NCBI GenBank assembly: GCA_027531145.1
Contig: JAPZRF010000023.1
Span: 1 to 64,000, forward strand
DNA length: 64,000 nucleotides
Reading direction: 5' to 3'
From: Brevundimonas sp.
Lineage (GTDB): Bacteria; Pseudomonadota; Alphaproteobacteria; Caulobacterales; Caulobacteraceae
In this document: piece by piece, positions 1-7,997 of the stretch
Numbering within the stretch: position 1 is the stretch's first letter
Layout: every line of letters starts with the position of its first letter
Notes under the pieces: generated by a model
Told to the model about the DNA's origin: nothing
Databases searched by the model: none
Seen by the model: the letters and a program-made list of their open reading frames with translations, nothing else
Program-made: the position numbers and the translations under genes

Positions 1-1
1 G

Positions 2-220
2 CTGACAGCGCGGGGGTGCGACGTCGTGATCCCACCAAACCCCACACGCAAGAATCCCTACCCTTGGGACAAGACGATCTACCGGGCGCGCAACGTCATC
101 GAGCGGATGTTCTGCCGCCTGAAGGACTTCCGACGCGTCGCTACACGCTACGACAAGCGCGCCGACACCTACCTCTCAGCCGTCTTCCTCGCCGCAACCG
201 TCACATGGTGGCTCAATTGA
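2..220 (+). CDS. IS5-family transposase, C-terminal end (cut by the window edge)
   Basis: An open frame entering from the left edge encodes about 72 residues ending in a stretch typical of the C-terminal DDE region of IS5-family transposases: a basic Y-x-A-R-N-V-I-E-R segment (the last catalytic Glu lies in VIER), then RLKDFRRVATRYDKRA and a hydrophobic end before the stop. The frame is already open at base 2, so the true start is outside the window. The bases just after the stop, GAGTCCTGACCC at 219-230, could be the right terminal inverted repeat, and they are followed by TA, the usual target dinucleotide of the IS427 subgroup; the left end is not visible, so this cannot be confirmed. Whether the full element is intact is unknown. 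The family call is confident, the subgroup is inferred. Confidence 0.8.
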   Translation: MTARGCDVVIPPNPTRKNPYPWDKTIYRARNVIERMFCRLKDFRRVATRYDKRADTYLSAVFLAATVTWWLN

Positions 221-577
221 GTCCTGACCCTAGACCGCGCGGTGCAAGCAGGAAGGCGATCGGCTTGGCGGAGCCAGCGAGGGGACTTCTGCCTCCGGAC
301 AGGAAGAAGCTGCAGGACGTCAACAACTGAAAGCTCCGAGGCGTGGCAGAAGGCGTCAGCCGGTCGATGTGATGCAGGTGACCTCGCAGGTGTCGATGCG
401 CGGCAAGGTCAGCGGCCCCGAGGGCCTGAGCAGGGGTTGGACGAACAGCATCGGCGCTCATGGCGCGCCGCCTCGGTTTTGCCCCTGTTCGGAGCGAGCT
501 TGCGGACGCCCTTGAGGAAGTCGATCTGCAGCGAGCGCGCTCAGTCGCGATGCGCGACCTGTCCCGGGAGATGAGGA
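221..577. other. Intergenic stretch without a convincing gene
   Basis: The frames here have no recognisable protein similarity and no good ribosome site. It separates the insertion-sequence end from the DUF1566 lipoprotein. The last bases carry GGGAG about nine bases before the ATG at 578. Confidence 0.6.
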
Positions 578-1801
578 ATGACGAAAGGCGTTGTGCTGAC
601 CCTGGTGGTCGGACTTGTCGCATCGGCCGTCGCGTGCGCGATGAACACTCCCCCCCGGTCCTACCCTGTGGTCGGGACCGGCCAGGACAGGTGCTATGGT
701 GCGGACGGCTCCATGATCACCTGCCCGCCAGAGGATCAACCGTTCAGTGGCCAGGACGCGCAGAGTCCCGGGACGCCTGCAAGCTACCGCGATAACGCGG
801 ATGGTACCGTTACCGATCTGGTCACCGGTCTCCAATGGGCAAAGGCACCCAGCGAGCGAATGACATTCGCCGAGTTGCCTGCTTTCGCCCGGGCAAGCCG
901 GATCGGTGGCCACGACGACTGGCGCGTCCCAAGCGTCAAGGAACTCTACTCGCTGATTGATTTTCGCGGGGGCTATTCGGGTGATCCTCAAACCTCTCGT
1001 CCCTACATCGACACAGAGGCTTTCTCCTTCCGTTATGCATCCGGCACGGGGCTGGGAGACGCGGTGCATGGGCAGCGCCCTATTGATGTGCAGCTCTGGA
1101 CGGCGACGCGATATGTGGGCCGGACGATGGGGGGAGACGAGACGGTGTTCGGCGTGAACTTCGCCGACGGACGGATCAAGGGCTACCCGATGATGGACCC
1201 TGCAAACAGAATGCTCACCCCCAACAGATTGGCGGTGCTGCTCGTTCGGGGACCTGCATACGGGCAGAACAGTTTCGAGCCGACACCGCAGACAGTCCGT
1301 GACCATGCCACTGGTCTCGAGTGGCAGCGGAGCGACAGCGGGCAGGCGTTGAGTTGGGGAGATGGCCTGGCCTACTGCAACGGCCTGGCACTGGACGGCC
1401 ATGGCGACTGGCGCCTGCCGAACGCGAAGGAATTGCAGACGATCGTCGACTATGGACGCATCCCGGCAATTGCCGCGCCTTTCCGCCTGGTTCAAGGCGA
1501 CGTCTATCTGTGGTCCTCAACCACGCACCTTGAAGGTCCACCGCCGCCGACGGACGAGGATCGCCCCTTCTCCCGTACCGGCGAACTGGCCGTCTACTTC
1601 GCGATAGGACCGGCGCTGGGCAGGATGGAGCAGCCTCCAGGTTCAGGCCTGTGGCGCTGGATGGATGTCCATGGTGCGGGCTCCCAGCGCAGTGATCCGA
1701 AGACGGCGGTCCCCGGTCAGTTCAGCAATGGGTTTGGGCCGCAAGGCGACGACATTCGCGGTCACAACCATGTGCTGTGCGTCCGCCGCCTTGCCTCTTG
1801 A
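578..1801 (+). CDS. DUF1566 (Lcl C-terminal domain) lipoprotein with two repeats
   Basis: The 407-residue product begins with a short signal sequence ending in a possible lipobox (AVA-Cys at about residue 20), so it is probably an exported lipoprotein. Two DUF1566-type units follow. The first (about residues 70-130) has DGTVTDLVTGLQWAK and DDWRVPSVKELYSLID. The second (about 240-405) has VRDHATGLEWQR, GDWRLPNAKELQTIVD, a LWSST segment and a final VLCVRR. The pattern D-W-R-[LV]-P-[NS]-x-K-E-L is the family signature. The molecular function of the family is not established; members are often surface proteins of environmental bacteria. A GGGAG sequence precedes the ATG. The gene lies in the decayed accessory segment but appears intact itself. 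Confidence 0.8.
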   Translation: MTKGVVLTLVVGLVASAVACAMNTPPRSYPVVGTGQDRCYGADGSMITCPPEDQPFSGQDAQSPGTPASYRDNADGTVTDLVTGLQWAKAPSERMTFAELPAFARASRIGGHDDWRVPSVKELYSLIDFRGGYSGDPQTSRPYIDTEAFSFRYASGTGLGDAVHGQRPIDVQLWTATRYVGRTMGGDETVFGVNFADGRIKGYPMMDPANRMLTPNRLAVLLVRGPAYGQNSFEPTPQTVRDHATGLEWQRSDSGQALSWGDGLAYCNGLALDGHGDWRLPNAKELQTIVDYGRIPAIAAPFRLVQGDVYLWSSTTHLEGPPPPTDEDRPFSRTGELAVYFAIGPALGRMEQPPGSGLWRWMDVHGAGSQRSDPKTAVPGQFSNGFGPQGDDIRGHNHVLCVRRLAS

Positions 1802-2276
1802 TGAAACGGACGGCACGCTGCTGCACAAGGGTTCAAGCCGGCGTGTCCCTCGTCTCCCCCCGGACGCAAGTCCCTCTTGGTCCCGCATTCAGGTCTCTGG
1901 TTCAGTGAGCGGCACTTCGGCCTGGTCCAGCAGCGGGACGGAGGCAGGAATCGCAACGCCCTGGCCGGGGGATCAACGGCGGGTCCGCGCAGCGCTGTCC
2001 AGCGCGAAACGGATCGTCGGCCCTCGCGGCAGCGGCTGGCCGGCCGGCGTGTTCAGGCTTCCCCGGGGCTCGATCGGCTGAGCTGGAACCGCTTCTCGAT
2101 TCCGCCGCTGCCGAGACCCAGGCTCCCGCTTGAAACCGGACCGGAGTCCGTGCCGGCGAGGCGGCGTCCAACCCAACCTGTCCCGGTCCGGAAAACATGG
2201 TGCGCCGGGAACAGATCGGGCACACAATTATCTGATTATCAGGCTCAAATACTAACTTCGGCCCTTTCAAGGCCCT
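1802..2276. other. Intergenic stretch between convergent genes, no gene seen
   Basis: This lies between the 3' ends of the DUF1566 gene and the cytochrome b561 gene. The open frames have no recognisable similarity. The part near 2220-2260 is AT-richer than its surroundings. Confidence 0.5.
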
Positions 2277-2861
2277 TCATGGGTGGTGATCGGCGTGCGG
2301 TCTGGTCGGGCCGGCGCGCATCCGATTGAGTCCATCGACCCTGTCACTGTTACGCGCCAGCCAGCTCCGGCGGAAAGCCGCCGTCACATGGATGACCAGC
2401 AGAGCGGCGAGCCCGAGGCCGGCATACTCGTGGACGGGCCAGAGCCACTCTCCAGCTTTCTTGCTTTGCAGGAAGGCGGCGAGCGGTTCAAGGTTTGGTA
2501 AAGGCATCCCGAATGGCTTTGGCGCTTCTCCATAGGCAATCCAGCCAGCATAGCCCGACAAGGGCAGGGCGATCACCAGAACGTACAATGCTAGATGCGC
2601 GCCCCTCGCGACCAGTACTTCTGCACGCGTACCCGATATTGGCGGCTTGGCCGAGCGTAGGGCGATGATGACGCGAACGAGCATGATGACGAATGCGCTC
2701 AGCCCCAATAATACATGAACATCTGTCCACCAGTCTGAGGCTGGGCTATCAGGGCGAACAATCTTGAATGCAAGCGCAAGTCCGATCAGCAGGGTGGGTA
2801 TGATCAGCGCTGCTGCACTCCAGTGCATGAGCTGCATCAATCTTGGATATCTTTCGATCAT
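2277..2861 (-). CDS. Cytochrome b561 family protein
   Basis: A 194-residue membrane protein starting MIERYPRLMQLMHW. It has four hydrophobic helices with family landmarks: a His in the first helix region (LMHWSAA), W-x-D-V-H-V-L-L-G-L in helix 2, a G-A-H-L-A-L-Y segment in helix 3 and V-H-E-Y-A-G-L in helix 4, giving the pairs of histidines that bind two b-type hemes. Such proteins pass electrons in the inner membrane, for example from quinol to a periplasmic acceptor. I chose the ATG at 2861 because a GGAGG lies eight bases upstream; the frame is open five codons further, but that start overlaps the ribosome site. It stands alone; no partner gene such as a catalase or YceI lies next to it, although a YceI gene occurs much further along. 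Confidence 0.88.
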   Translation of the reverse strand: MIERYPRLMQLMHWSAAALIIPTLLIGLALAFKIVRPDSPASDWWTDVHVLLGLSAFVIMLVRVIIALRSAKPPISGTRAEVLVARGAHLALYVLVIALPLSGYAGWIAYGEAPKPFGMPLPNLEPLAAFLQSKKAGEWLWPVHEYAGLGLAALLVIHVTAAFRRSWLARNSDRVDGLNRMRAGPTRPHADHHP

Positions 2862-3007
2862 GGGCATTTCCTCCACGATCCCTGATGCGCCAGGAGACTT
2901 GTCGCGGCATTGAGGAAATGTTGCGCACCCGTTGCCGAGGGTGCTGTCAGTCTAACTGGAACTGTCCTCCCCGGTGGGCCGCCCCGGGGCCGTGGGAGGC
3001 GTCTCTG

Positions 3008-3151
3008 ATGAAGCCGCTGTCGTTCAAGCGCCACCGCTATCCTGCCGGCGTGATCCGCCAGGCGTTGTGGCTCGACTTCCGCTTCACGCTCAGCCTTCGT
3101 GACATAGAGGGGCGGCTGGACTGGCATGAGCGGGTCCGCCTCGGTCTCTGA
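3008..3151 (+). pseudogene. IS6/IS26-family transposase, N-terminal stump
   Basis: The 47-residue frame begins MKPLSFKRHRYPAGVIRQAL and continues WLDFRFTLSLRDIE, the usual N-terminus of IS6-family transposases. After RDIEGRL the similarity ends and the frame stops, so the DDE catalytic core is missing. It is a remnant and no longer mobile by itself. No terminal repeat pair could be identified around it. With the IS5 end at the left edge it shows repeated insertion and decay in this segment. Confidence 0.75.
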
Positions 3152-3270
3152 CGCTTACGGAAGCGGCTATCGGGTTGCCACCCTGAAGGAGGCTATCGAC
3201 CGGGTGCAATACCCCGGCGTGGACATAGCGGCCCTTGGGAACGACGGACCCACTCGAAGTCAGCACGGGT

Positions 3271-3309
3271 AGCTGTTGTAGCAGCTTTGAGACACGGGCT
3301 ATTGTCTCA
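3271..3309. repeat. Two adjacent small inverted repeats upstream of 3312
   Basis: AGCTG (3271-3275) pairs with CAGCT (3282-3286), and TGAGACA (3288-3294) pairs with TGTCTCA (3303-3309). They lie directly before the ATG at 3312, so they could be an operator or a 5' mRNA hairpin. The role is not known. Confidence 0.4.
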
Positions 3310-3311
3310 AG

Positions 3312-3635
3312 ATGATCAACCTCAATCGTTACCAGCGACTTGTCCTTGGTGCAGCCGCTGCCGTCGTTGGGCTGGGCACTGCGTCATTGATCGCCGCCGA
3401 AGGATTCAACGGCGTGCTGTAGATCGGTGGCGTTCTCGTGACAGTTGTCCTTCTCGTGACTGCGATGTCTGGTATCGACGGGCCGCGTTTGGCCAACCAG
3501 AGGCTCACCTATCAAGGAAGCAGCCCGCCCGCAGTTGAAGAGAATCCGGCAACACTCGTCAACAATGGAACAACATACGAGAAGGCGTGGGTAGTAAGTG
3601 CGGCCAATAGCTTTGACGGAATACGGAAGGAATAA
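3312..3635 (+). pseudogene. Small two-helix membrane protein interrupted by an in-frame TAG
   Basis: The frame from ATG 3312 encodes 36 residues (MINLNRYQRLVLGAAAAVVG onward) and meets TAG at 3420-3422. The same frame then stays open to 3635. The first part contains one hydrophobic helix, and the sequence right after the TAG contains a second (VTVVLLVTAMSG), followed by a polar tail ending FDGIRKE. The continuity of reading frame and the helix-turn-helix membrane layout suggest one ancestral protein of about 107 residues broken by a nonsense change, though separate translation from a GTG at 3438 is possible. The downstream hypothetical gene begins six bases after the end, so the two probably formed an operon. 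I do not recognise the family. Confidence 0.5.
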
Positions 3636-3641
3636 TCCGTT

Positions 3642-4157
3642 ATGTCCAAGCTATTCGGACGTGCAAACATTGACTGGAAAATATTGCATCGTTCAGTACG
3701 ACGAGAATCTACAAGTGCTGTAGAACACTTCGTTCTGAATACAAAAAATGGAAGACGGGAGATTTTCTTCGATGGCAGTTCGTTCATCGATAAAAATCTC
3801 TCGTCAGCAGACGCGATCGGTCCAGCAGAGAACGATCCGATGTTTCAGCGCGTGGTCGAGATTAGATTTCTTCCCAAGGCGGCTTTCGATTTGAGCGGGT
3901 TCATTCATCAAACAAGCAGTAGCGAGAAGCTTCGAGAGTTTCTCTCCGATGACGATCTAATGAACATCAGGCGAGGGTTCGATGAGCGAAAGCGGCCTAA
4001 AGGAAAAGACGAGATCATAGTTCGGCTGCCCCAAATGACAGCCATTAAGTTGGGCGTTTTGCTCGACCTAATTCGAAATGATACCAATGACCTTGAGGTT
4101 CAAGACTGGATTGACAACTGCACTGGCGCGATAAGATACGCCTTGAGTGCTGAGTGA
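3642..4157 (+). CDS. Hypothetical protein, AT-richer than neighbours
   Basis: A 171-residue soluble protein starting MSKLFGRANIDWKILHRSV. No signal peptide, membrane helix or known motif is visible. It is mixed alpha/beta in character, with charged segments such as FDERKRPKGKDEIIVRLPQM near residues 120-140. Base composition and codon use are clearly less GC-biased than in the housekeeping genes to the right, which points to horizontal acquisition. It begins six bases after the interrupted membrane protein frame, so the pair may have been a two-gene unit. No function is assigned. Confidence 0.6.
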   Translation: MSKLFGRANIDWKILHRSVRRESTSAVEHFVLNTKNGRREIFFDGSSFIDKNLSSADAIGPAENDPMFQRVVEIRFLPKAAFDLSGFIHQTSSSEKLREFLSDDDLMNIRRGFDERKRPKGKDEIIVRLPQMTAIKLGVLLDLIRNDTNDLEVQDWIDNCTGAIRYALSAE

Positions 4158-4339
4158 TGGCCGGAAGGTGAGGGCACGCTGCCGGTGATGAGCCTCGGCA
4201 CCCGCCGTCGATAGTAGAAGCGACCGCCTCTCCGCACGAGGAGATGCGTTCGAACCTTGTGGGGTAGGTTTGTGTAGCAGGGTTGTGTAGCAATCGTCCG
4301 GAGACGGTCCCCCAGACGGTAAAACCGCAGTGTTTTCAA
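4100..4339 (-). pseudogene. Tyrosine integrase stump (DUF6538-type N-terminus)
   Basis: A minus-strand frame starting close to the tRNA-Arg 3' end contains, at about 4187-4267, LPHKVRTHLLVRRGGRFYYR followed by RRVP. This is the characteristic N-terminal sequence (DUF6538) of phage-type tyrosine recombinases. Similarity stops shortly after, and the remaining codons down to 4100 overlap the hypothetical gene on the other strand and look random. The catalytic Arg-His-Arg-Tyr domain is absent, so this is a remnant. Its position 15-90 bases from the tRNA 3' end, facing away from it, is the usual arrangement for an integrated element using a tRNA gene as its attachment site. The family call rests on the short LVRRGGRFYYRRRVP motif. 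Confidence 0.6.
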
Positions 4340-4354
4340 CGATTGGGAAGAAAA

Positions 4355-4431
4355 TGGCGCGCCCGGAACGATTCGAACGTCCGACCCTCAGATTCGTAGT
4401 CTGATGCTCTATCCAGCTGAGCTACGGGCGC
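4355..4431 (-). tRNA. tRNA-Arg (anticodon ACG)
   Basis: The reverse complement folds as a complete cloverleaf. The acceptor stem pairs GCGCCCG (5' end at 4431) with CGGGCGC. The D arm contains AGCTGGATAGA, and the anticodon stem pairs TCAGA with TCTGA around the loop CTACGAA, giving anticodon ACG. The T loop reads TTCGAAT. A discriminator G is followed by an encoded CCA (4355-4357). The 3' end faces the decayed accessory segment and is the probable attachment site of the lost integrative element. Confidence 0.97.
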
Positions 4432-4598
4432 GCTGCCGCCTTGCGGGCAGGGGCGGGTCCATAGCGGAGGCCGGGCGCTCGAGCAAGCCCGGAAAACCGA
4501 TCGGCGATGCAGAATTCCTCGCCGCCCGGCACCTTCCGTCGCGCCACAGCTTTGGCCAGACTGGGGCGATCCCCGCCGTCCTGCGCCCGAGGCCCCGT

Positions 4599-6407
4599 AT
4601 GCGCCCCCTGCCGTCCCCCGCCGTTCCCCGTTCCGCGTGCCGCTCCCCCGCCGTCCCCGCCCGTCCCGCCACGTCCCGTCCGCATATCCGGTCCTGGCTG
4701 GCCATACTGGCCGCAGGGGCGCTGGCCGGCTGCGCCGGCCCGGGCCTGCGCGCGGACGCGCCCTTCGCGGCCGAGGGCCCTGCTCCAACCCCCGTCGCCC
4801 CGGGCCCCGTCGCCCGCGGACCGCTGGTCAGCGCCGCGCATCCGCTGGCGGTGGAGGCCGGGATGGAGGTGCTGCGGCGCGGCGGCTCGGCGGTCGACGC
4901 CGCCGTAGCGGTGCAGGCGGTGCTCGGCCTGGTCGAGCCCCAGTCCTCCGGGCTCGCCGGCGGGGCCTTCCTGATGCACTACGACGCCGCGACCGGCGCG
5001 GTGACCGCCTACGACGGCCGCGAGACCGCCCCGGCCGCCGCGGGGCCGGACCTGTTCCTCGGCGAGGACGGCCGCCCGCTCGGCTATATCGACGCCGTGC
5101 TGTCGGGCCGCTCGACCGGGGCCCCCGGCGTCGTGCCCATGCTGGCCATGGCCCAGGCGGCGCACGGGCGGCTGGCCTGGTCCAGCCTGTTCGGATCGGC
5201 CGAGCGGCTGGCCACGGACGGCTTCACCGTGACCCCGCGGCTGGCCGGCTTCATCGCCAGCCTCGCGCCGCAGATGGGCGCGCCTGACGCCCGGGCGTAC
5301 TTCACCCGGCCTGGCGGGGATCTCTACGCCGCCGGCGACACCCTGCGCAGCCCGGCCTATGCCGAGACCGTGCGGCGGATCGCCCGTGACGGGGCCGACG
5401 CCTTCCGCCGCGGACCGCTGGCCGAGGCGATTGTCGCCGCCGTCGGCCGCGACCCGCGTCCAGGGACCCTGACCCTCGCCGACCTTGAGGCCTATCAGCC
5501 GCTGGAGCGCGGGGCCCTGTGCCGCCCCTACCGGGTCTATGTGGTGTGCGTGCCGCCGCCGCCGTCCAGCGGCGTGGCGGTGTTGCAGCTGCTGGCCATG
5601 GCCGAGCGGACCCCGGCCATTGCCGGCGGTCCCGACGACCCCGACGCCTGGGTCGCCTTCGCCCGGCTGCAGCGCCTGATGTACGCTGACCGCGACCGCT
5701 ACGTCGGCGACCCGGCCTTTGTCGGCGTCCCGGTCGAGGGCCTGCTCGACGCGGACTATGTCGCCGCCCGCGCCGCCCTGGCCCCCGGCCTGACCGGTCC
5801 GGCCGAGGCCGGCACGCCCCCCGGCGGCAGCCTGACCGCCGTCGACCGTACCCGCGAGCCGGCCGGCACCTCGCACCTCGTCATCGTCGACGCCCAGGGG
5901 GATGCGGTCAGCATGACCACCACGGTCGAGAGCCTGTTCGGCTCGGGTCGGATGGCCGGCGGCCTGTTTCTCAACAACCAGCTGACCGACTTCTCGCGCA
6001 GCGGCGAGGGTGCCAACGCCCCGGCCGGGGGCAAGCGGCCGCGCTCCTCCATGGCACCGGTGATCATCCTCGACCGCGAGGGCCGGTTTCTCGGTGCCCT
6101 CGGCTCGCCTGGCGGCACCTCGATCCTGGCATACAACGCCCGCGCCCTGATCGCCGTGCTGGACTGGGGGCTGCCGATGCAGCAGGCCTTCGATCTGCCC
6201 AATCTGGTGGCCCGAGGGGGCGGCTTCGGTGCCGACACGGGCCGCTTCAGTGCCGAGCTGCGCGAGGCCCTGGCGGCGCGCGGCGTGACCCTCGCCCCCA
6301 ACGCCTCGGAGACCTCCGGCCTGCACGGGGCGATCTGGCGCGACGGCCGCTGGGACGCCGGGGCCGACGACCGGCGCGAGGGCGTGGTGGCCGTCGCCGC
6401 GCCCTGA
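4599..6407 (+). CDS. ggt: Gamma-glutamyltransferase, lipoprotein precursor
   Basis: This enzyme cleaves or transfers the gamma-glutamyl group of glutathione and related compounds, usually in the periplasm. The 602-residue product has an N-terminal export sequence with lipobox L-A-G-Cys near residue 45, so it is probably lipid-anchored. The large-subunit part includes GGSAVDAAVAVQAVLGLVEP and the small-subunit part starts at the autoprocessing and catalytic Thr at residue 424 (GTSHLVIVD), followed by GDAVSMTTTVESLFGSG and the oxyanion-region RPRSSMAPVI and GSPGGTSI segments. I chose ATG 4599; the frame is open further left but there it overlaps the tRNA gene. The 3' end converges on the histidine kinase gene across a short palindrome. 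Confidence 0.93.
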   Translation: MRPLPSPAVPRSACRSPAVPARPATSRPHIRSWLAILAAGALAGCAGPGLRADAPFAAEGPAPTPVAPGPVARGPLVSAAHPLAVEAGMEVLRRGGSAVDAAVAVQAVLGLVEPQSSGLAGGAFLMHYDAATGAVTAYDGRETAPAAAGPDLFLGEDGRPLGYIDAVLSGRSTGAPGVVPMLAMAQAAHGRLAWSSLFGSAERLATDGFTVTPRLAGFIASLAPQMGAPDARAYFTRPGGDLYAAGDTLRSPAYAETVRRIARDGADAFRRGPLAEAIVAAVGRDPRPGTLTLADLEAYQPLERGALCRPYRVYVVCVPPPPSSGVAVLQLLAMAERTPAIAGGPDDPDAWVAFARLQRLMYADRDRYVGDPAFVGVPVEGLLDADYVAARAALAPGLTGPAEAGTPPGGSLTAVDRTREPAGTSHLVIVDAQGDAVSMTTTVESLFGSGRMAGGLFLNNQLTDFSRSGEGANAPAGGKRPRSSMAPVIILDREGRFLGALGSPGGTSILAYNARALIAVLDWGLPMQQAFDLPNLVARGGGFGADTGRFSAELREALAARGVTLAPNASETSGLHGAIWRDGRWDAGADDRREGVVAVAAP

Positions 6408-6469
6408 GCTCGCGCCAGGATGGCGGGTCCCCGGGCCCGAAGAGACATCGCGCCTGATCTCAATTGGTC

Positions 6470-6498
6470 GTCACCCTCGGGCTTGTCCCCGGGATGAC
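6470..6498. repeat. Short palindrome between convergent genes
   Basis: GTCACCCTCGGGCTTGTCCC followed by CGGGATGAC forms an imperfect hairpin of the CGGGCTTGTCCCG type that is common between genes in alphaproteobacteria. A related sequence occurs at 27072-27100. It lies between the 3' ends of ggt and the kinase gene and could help end transcription in both directions. Confidence 0.5.
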
Positions 6499-6530
6499 GG
6501 GTTTATGGCGTTACGATCGAGGCCGGCCCC

Positions 6531-7997
6531 TCAGGCCAGCGGCAGCACCAGCTCGAACACGGTCCCCTGCGGCCCGGTCTCGACCAGGGTCAGGTCGCCG
6601 CCGTGAGCCTGGGCCAGTTCGCGGGCGATGGCCAGGCCGAGCCCGGTGCCGCCGCGTGCGCCCGTGACAAAGGGCTGAAACAGCCGCTCGCGCACCCGCT
6701 CCGGGACGCCGGGCCCGTCGTCCTCGAGCCGCAGCACCCAGGCCCCCTCGCCCTTGCGGGCGCTGACGCGTACCCGCCCCCGGCCCTCGCGCGCCGGGTC
6801 GTTGAGGATGGCCTGCCGCGCATTGCGCATCAGGTTGACGAGGAGGCGGTGCAGCTGGTCCGGGTCGGCCGCGACCGTCGTGCGCGCCGCGAAGCGGCGC
6901 TCCAGCCGCACGCCGTCAGGGTCGAGGTCGGCGTCCTCGGCCGCCGCCTCCACCGCAGCGGCCAGGGGCACGCGCCGGCGCACCGGGGCCGGCTCCTCCG
7001 AACGGCCGTAGTCCAGCACATTGCCCGACAGGTCCGAGGCCCGGGTCAGGGCTCGCTCCAGCCGCGGCAGGGCCCGCGCCACCATCGGGTCGGGCGAGGC
7101 CGCCAGCCGCTCCGAGGCCATCTGCGCCGAGGTCAGCATGTTCCTCAGGTCGTGGTTGATGCGCGCCACCGCCTCGCCCAGCGCCACCAGCCGCTGGCGC
7201 GACTGCAGCGACTGGCGCACCTCGGCCTGCATGCGCGCCAGTTCGCGCTCGACCTGGCCGATGGCGTCGTCGCGGGCGCTGGGGGCCTCGGTCGGGGCCT
7301 GGGGGTCCCCGGCGAAGCGCTCGATGGCGCGCGTCACCCGCCGCAGCGGGCGCAGCACCAGCAAGGCCAGACCGGCGTAGAGGAGCCCCCCCGCCGCTGC
7401 GGCGATGGCCAGCGACAGCAGCAGGGTGTTGAGCAGATAGGCGCGCAGCTCCTGTTTCAGCGGCTCGGCCGGGGCGACGATCTCGATGTAGTCGCCGGTG
7501 CGGTAGCGTGGGGCCGCCCGCACCCGGATGGAGCGATCCGGGTGCCCCGCCAGCGTCCGCCACGGATCCAGCAGCCAGGCCCCGAGACTGTCCCGCCTGA
7601 GGTCGATGAAGTCCGGCGTGCGCGGCAGGGCCGGGGCCTGCAGCAGCAGGCGCAGCACACCCTGGTCGCTGACCGCCACCGCGGTCACGCCGCCAATGGC
7701 CAGCAGCTGGTCGCCGGTCTCCGGCTCGACCGCCGAATAGGGCAGGGCCTCGACCCCGACCGAGGCCAGCTCGGCCGACTGCAGCCGGTCGCGCAGCCAC
7801 CGCTCGTGGAAGGTGGCGGCGCTCGGGGCGAGGATCAGCACCGCCACCACCCCGGTGAACACGGCGGTCAGCAACAGCAGACGCGTGGCCAGCGGATCGG
7901 GACGGCTGACCTGCTGGCGCAAGGCCGCCGCGGCGGTCAGCCATGTCCTGACCCGGGCAAGGCCCGGCTTCGGGGACGGGTCCACCGCGCCGCTCAT
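6531..7997 (-). CDS. Membrane sensor histidine kinase with HAMP domain
   Basis: The 488-residue protein has a first membrane helix at about residues 40-60, a periplasmic sensor domain of about 130 residues, a second helix at about 190-215 and a HAMP segment at about 216-265. The dimerization/phosphoacceptor motif VALGEAVARINHDLRNML has the phospho-His at residue 282. The ATPase domain shows NLMRNARQAI, DDGPGVPE, GTGLGLAIARELAQAHGG. It therefore autophosphorylates and would pass phosphate to a response regulator, but no regulator gene is adjacent. Its ATG overlaps the stop of the upstream TVP38 gene by four bases, so the two are translationally coupled and the kinase may sense an envelope condition related to that membrane protein. 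The signal is unknown. Confidence 0.9.
   Translation of the reverse strand: MSGAVDPSPKPGLARVRTWLTAAAALRQQVSRPDPLATRLLLLTAVFTGVVAVLILAPSAATFHERWLRDRLQSAELASVGVEALPYSAVEPETGDQLLAIGGVTAVAVSDQGVLRLLLQAPALPRTPDFIDLRRDSLGAWLLDPWRTLAGHPDRSIRVRAAPRYRTGDYIEIVAPAEPLKQELRAYLLNTLLLSLAIAAAAGGLLYAGLALLVLRPLRRVTRAIERFAGDPQAPTEAPSARDDAIGQVERELARMQAEVRQSLQSRQRLVALGEAVARINHDLRNMLTSAQMASERLAASPDPMVARALPRLERALTRASDLSGNVLDYGRSEEPAPVRRRVPLAAAVEAAAEDADLDPDGVRLERRFAARTTVAADPDQLHRLLVNLMRNARQAILNDPAREGRGRVRVSARKGEGAWVLRLEDDGPGVPERVRERLFQPFVTGARGGTGLGLAIARELAQAHGGDLTLVETGPQGTVFELVLPLA

Noticed and set aside
1902..2270. Minus-strand frame after the DUF1566 gene
   Set aside because: It is Arg/Ala/Pro-rich without motifs and has no ribosome site.
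4422..6326. Long minus-strand open frame antisense to ggt
   Set aside because: The predicted sequence is Gly/Arg/Ala-rich without motifs, as expected for the complement of a GC-rich gene; ggt has full catalytic motifs.
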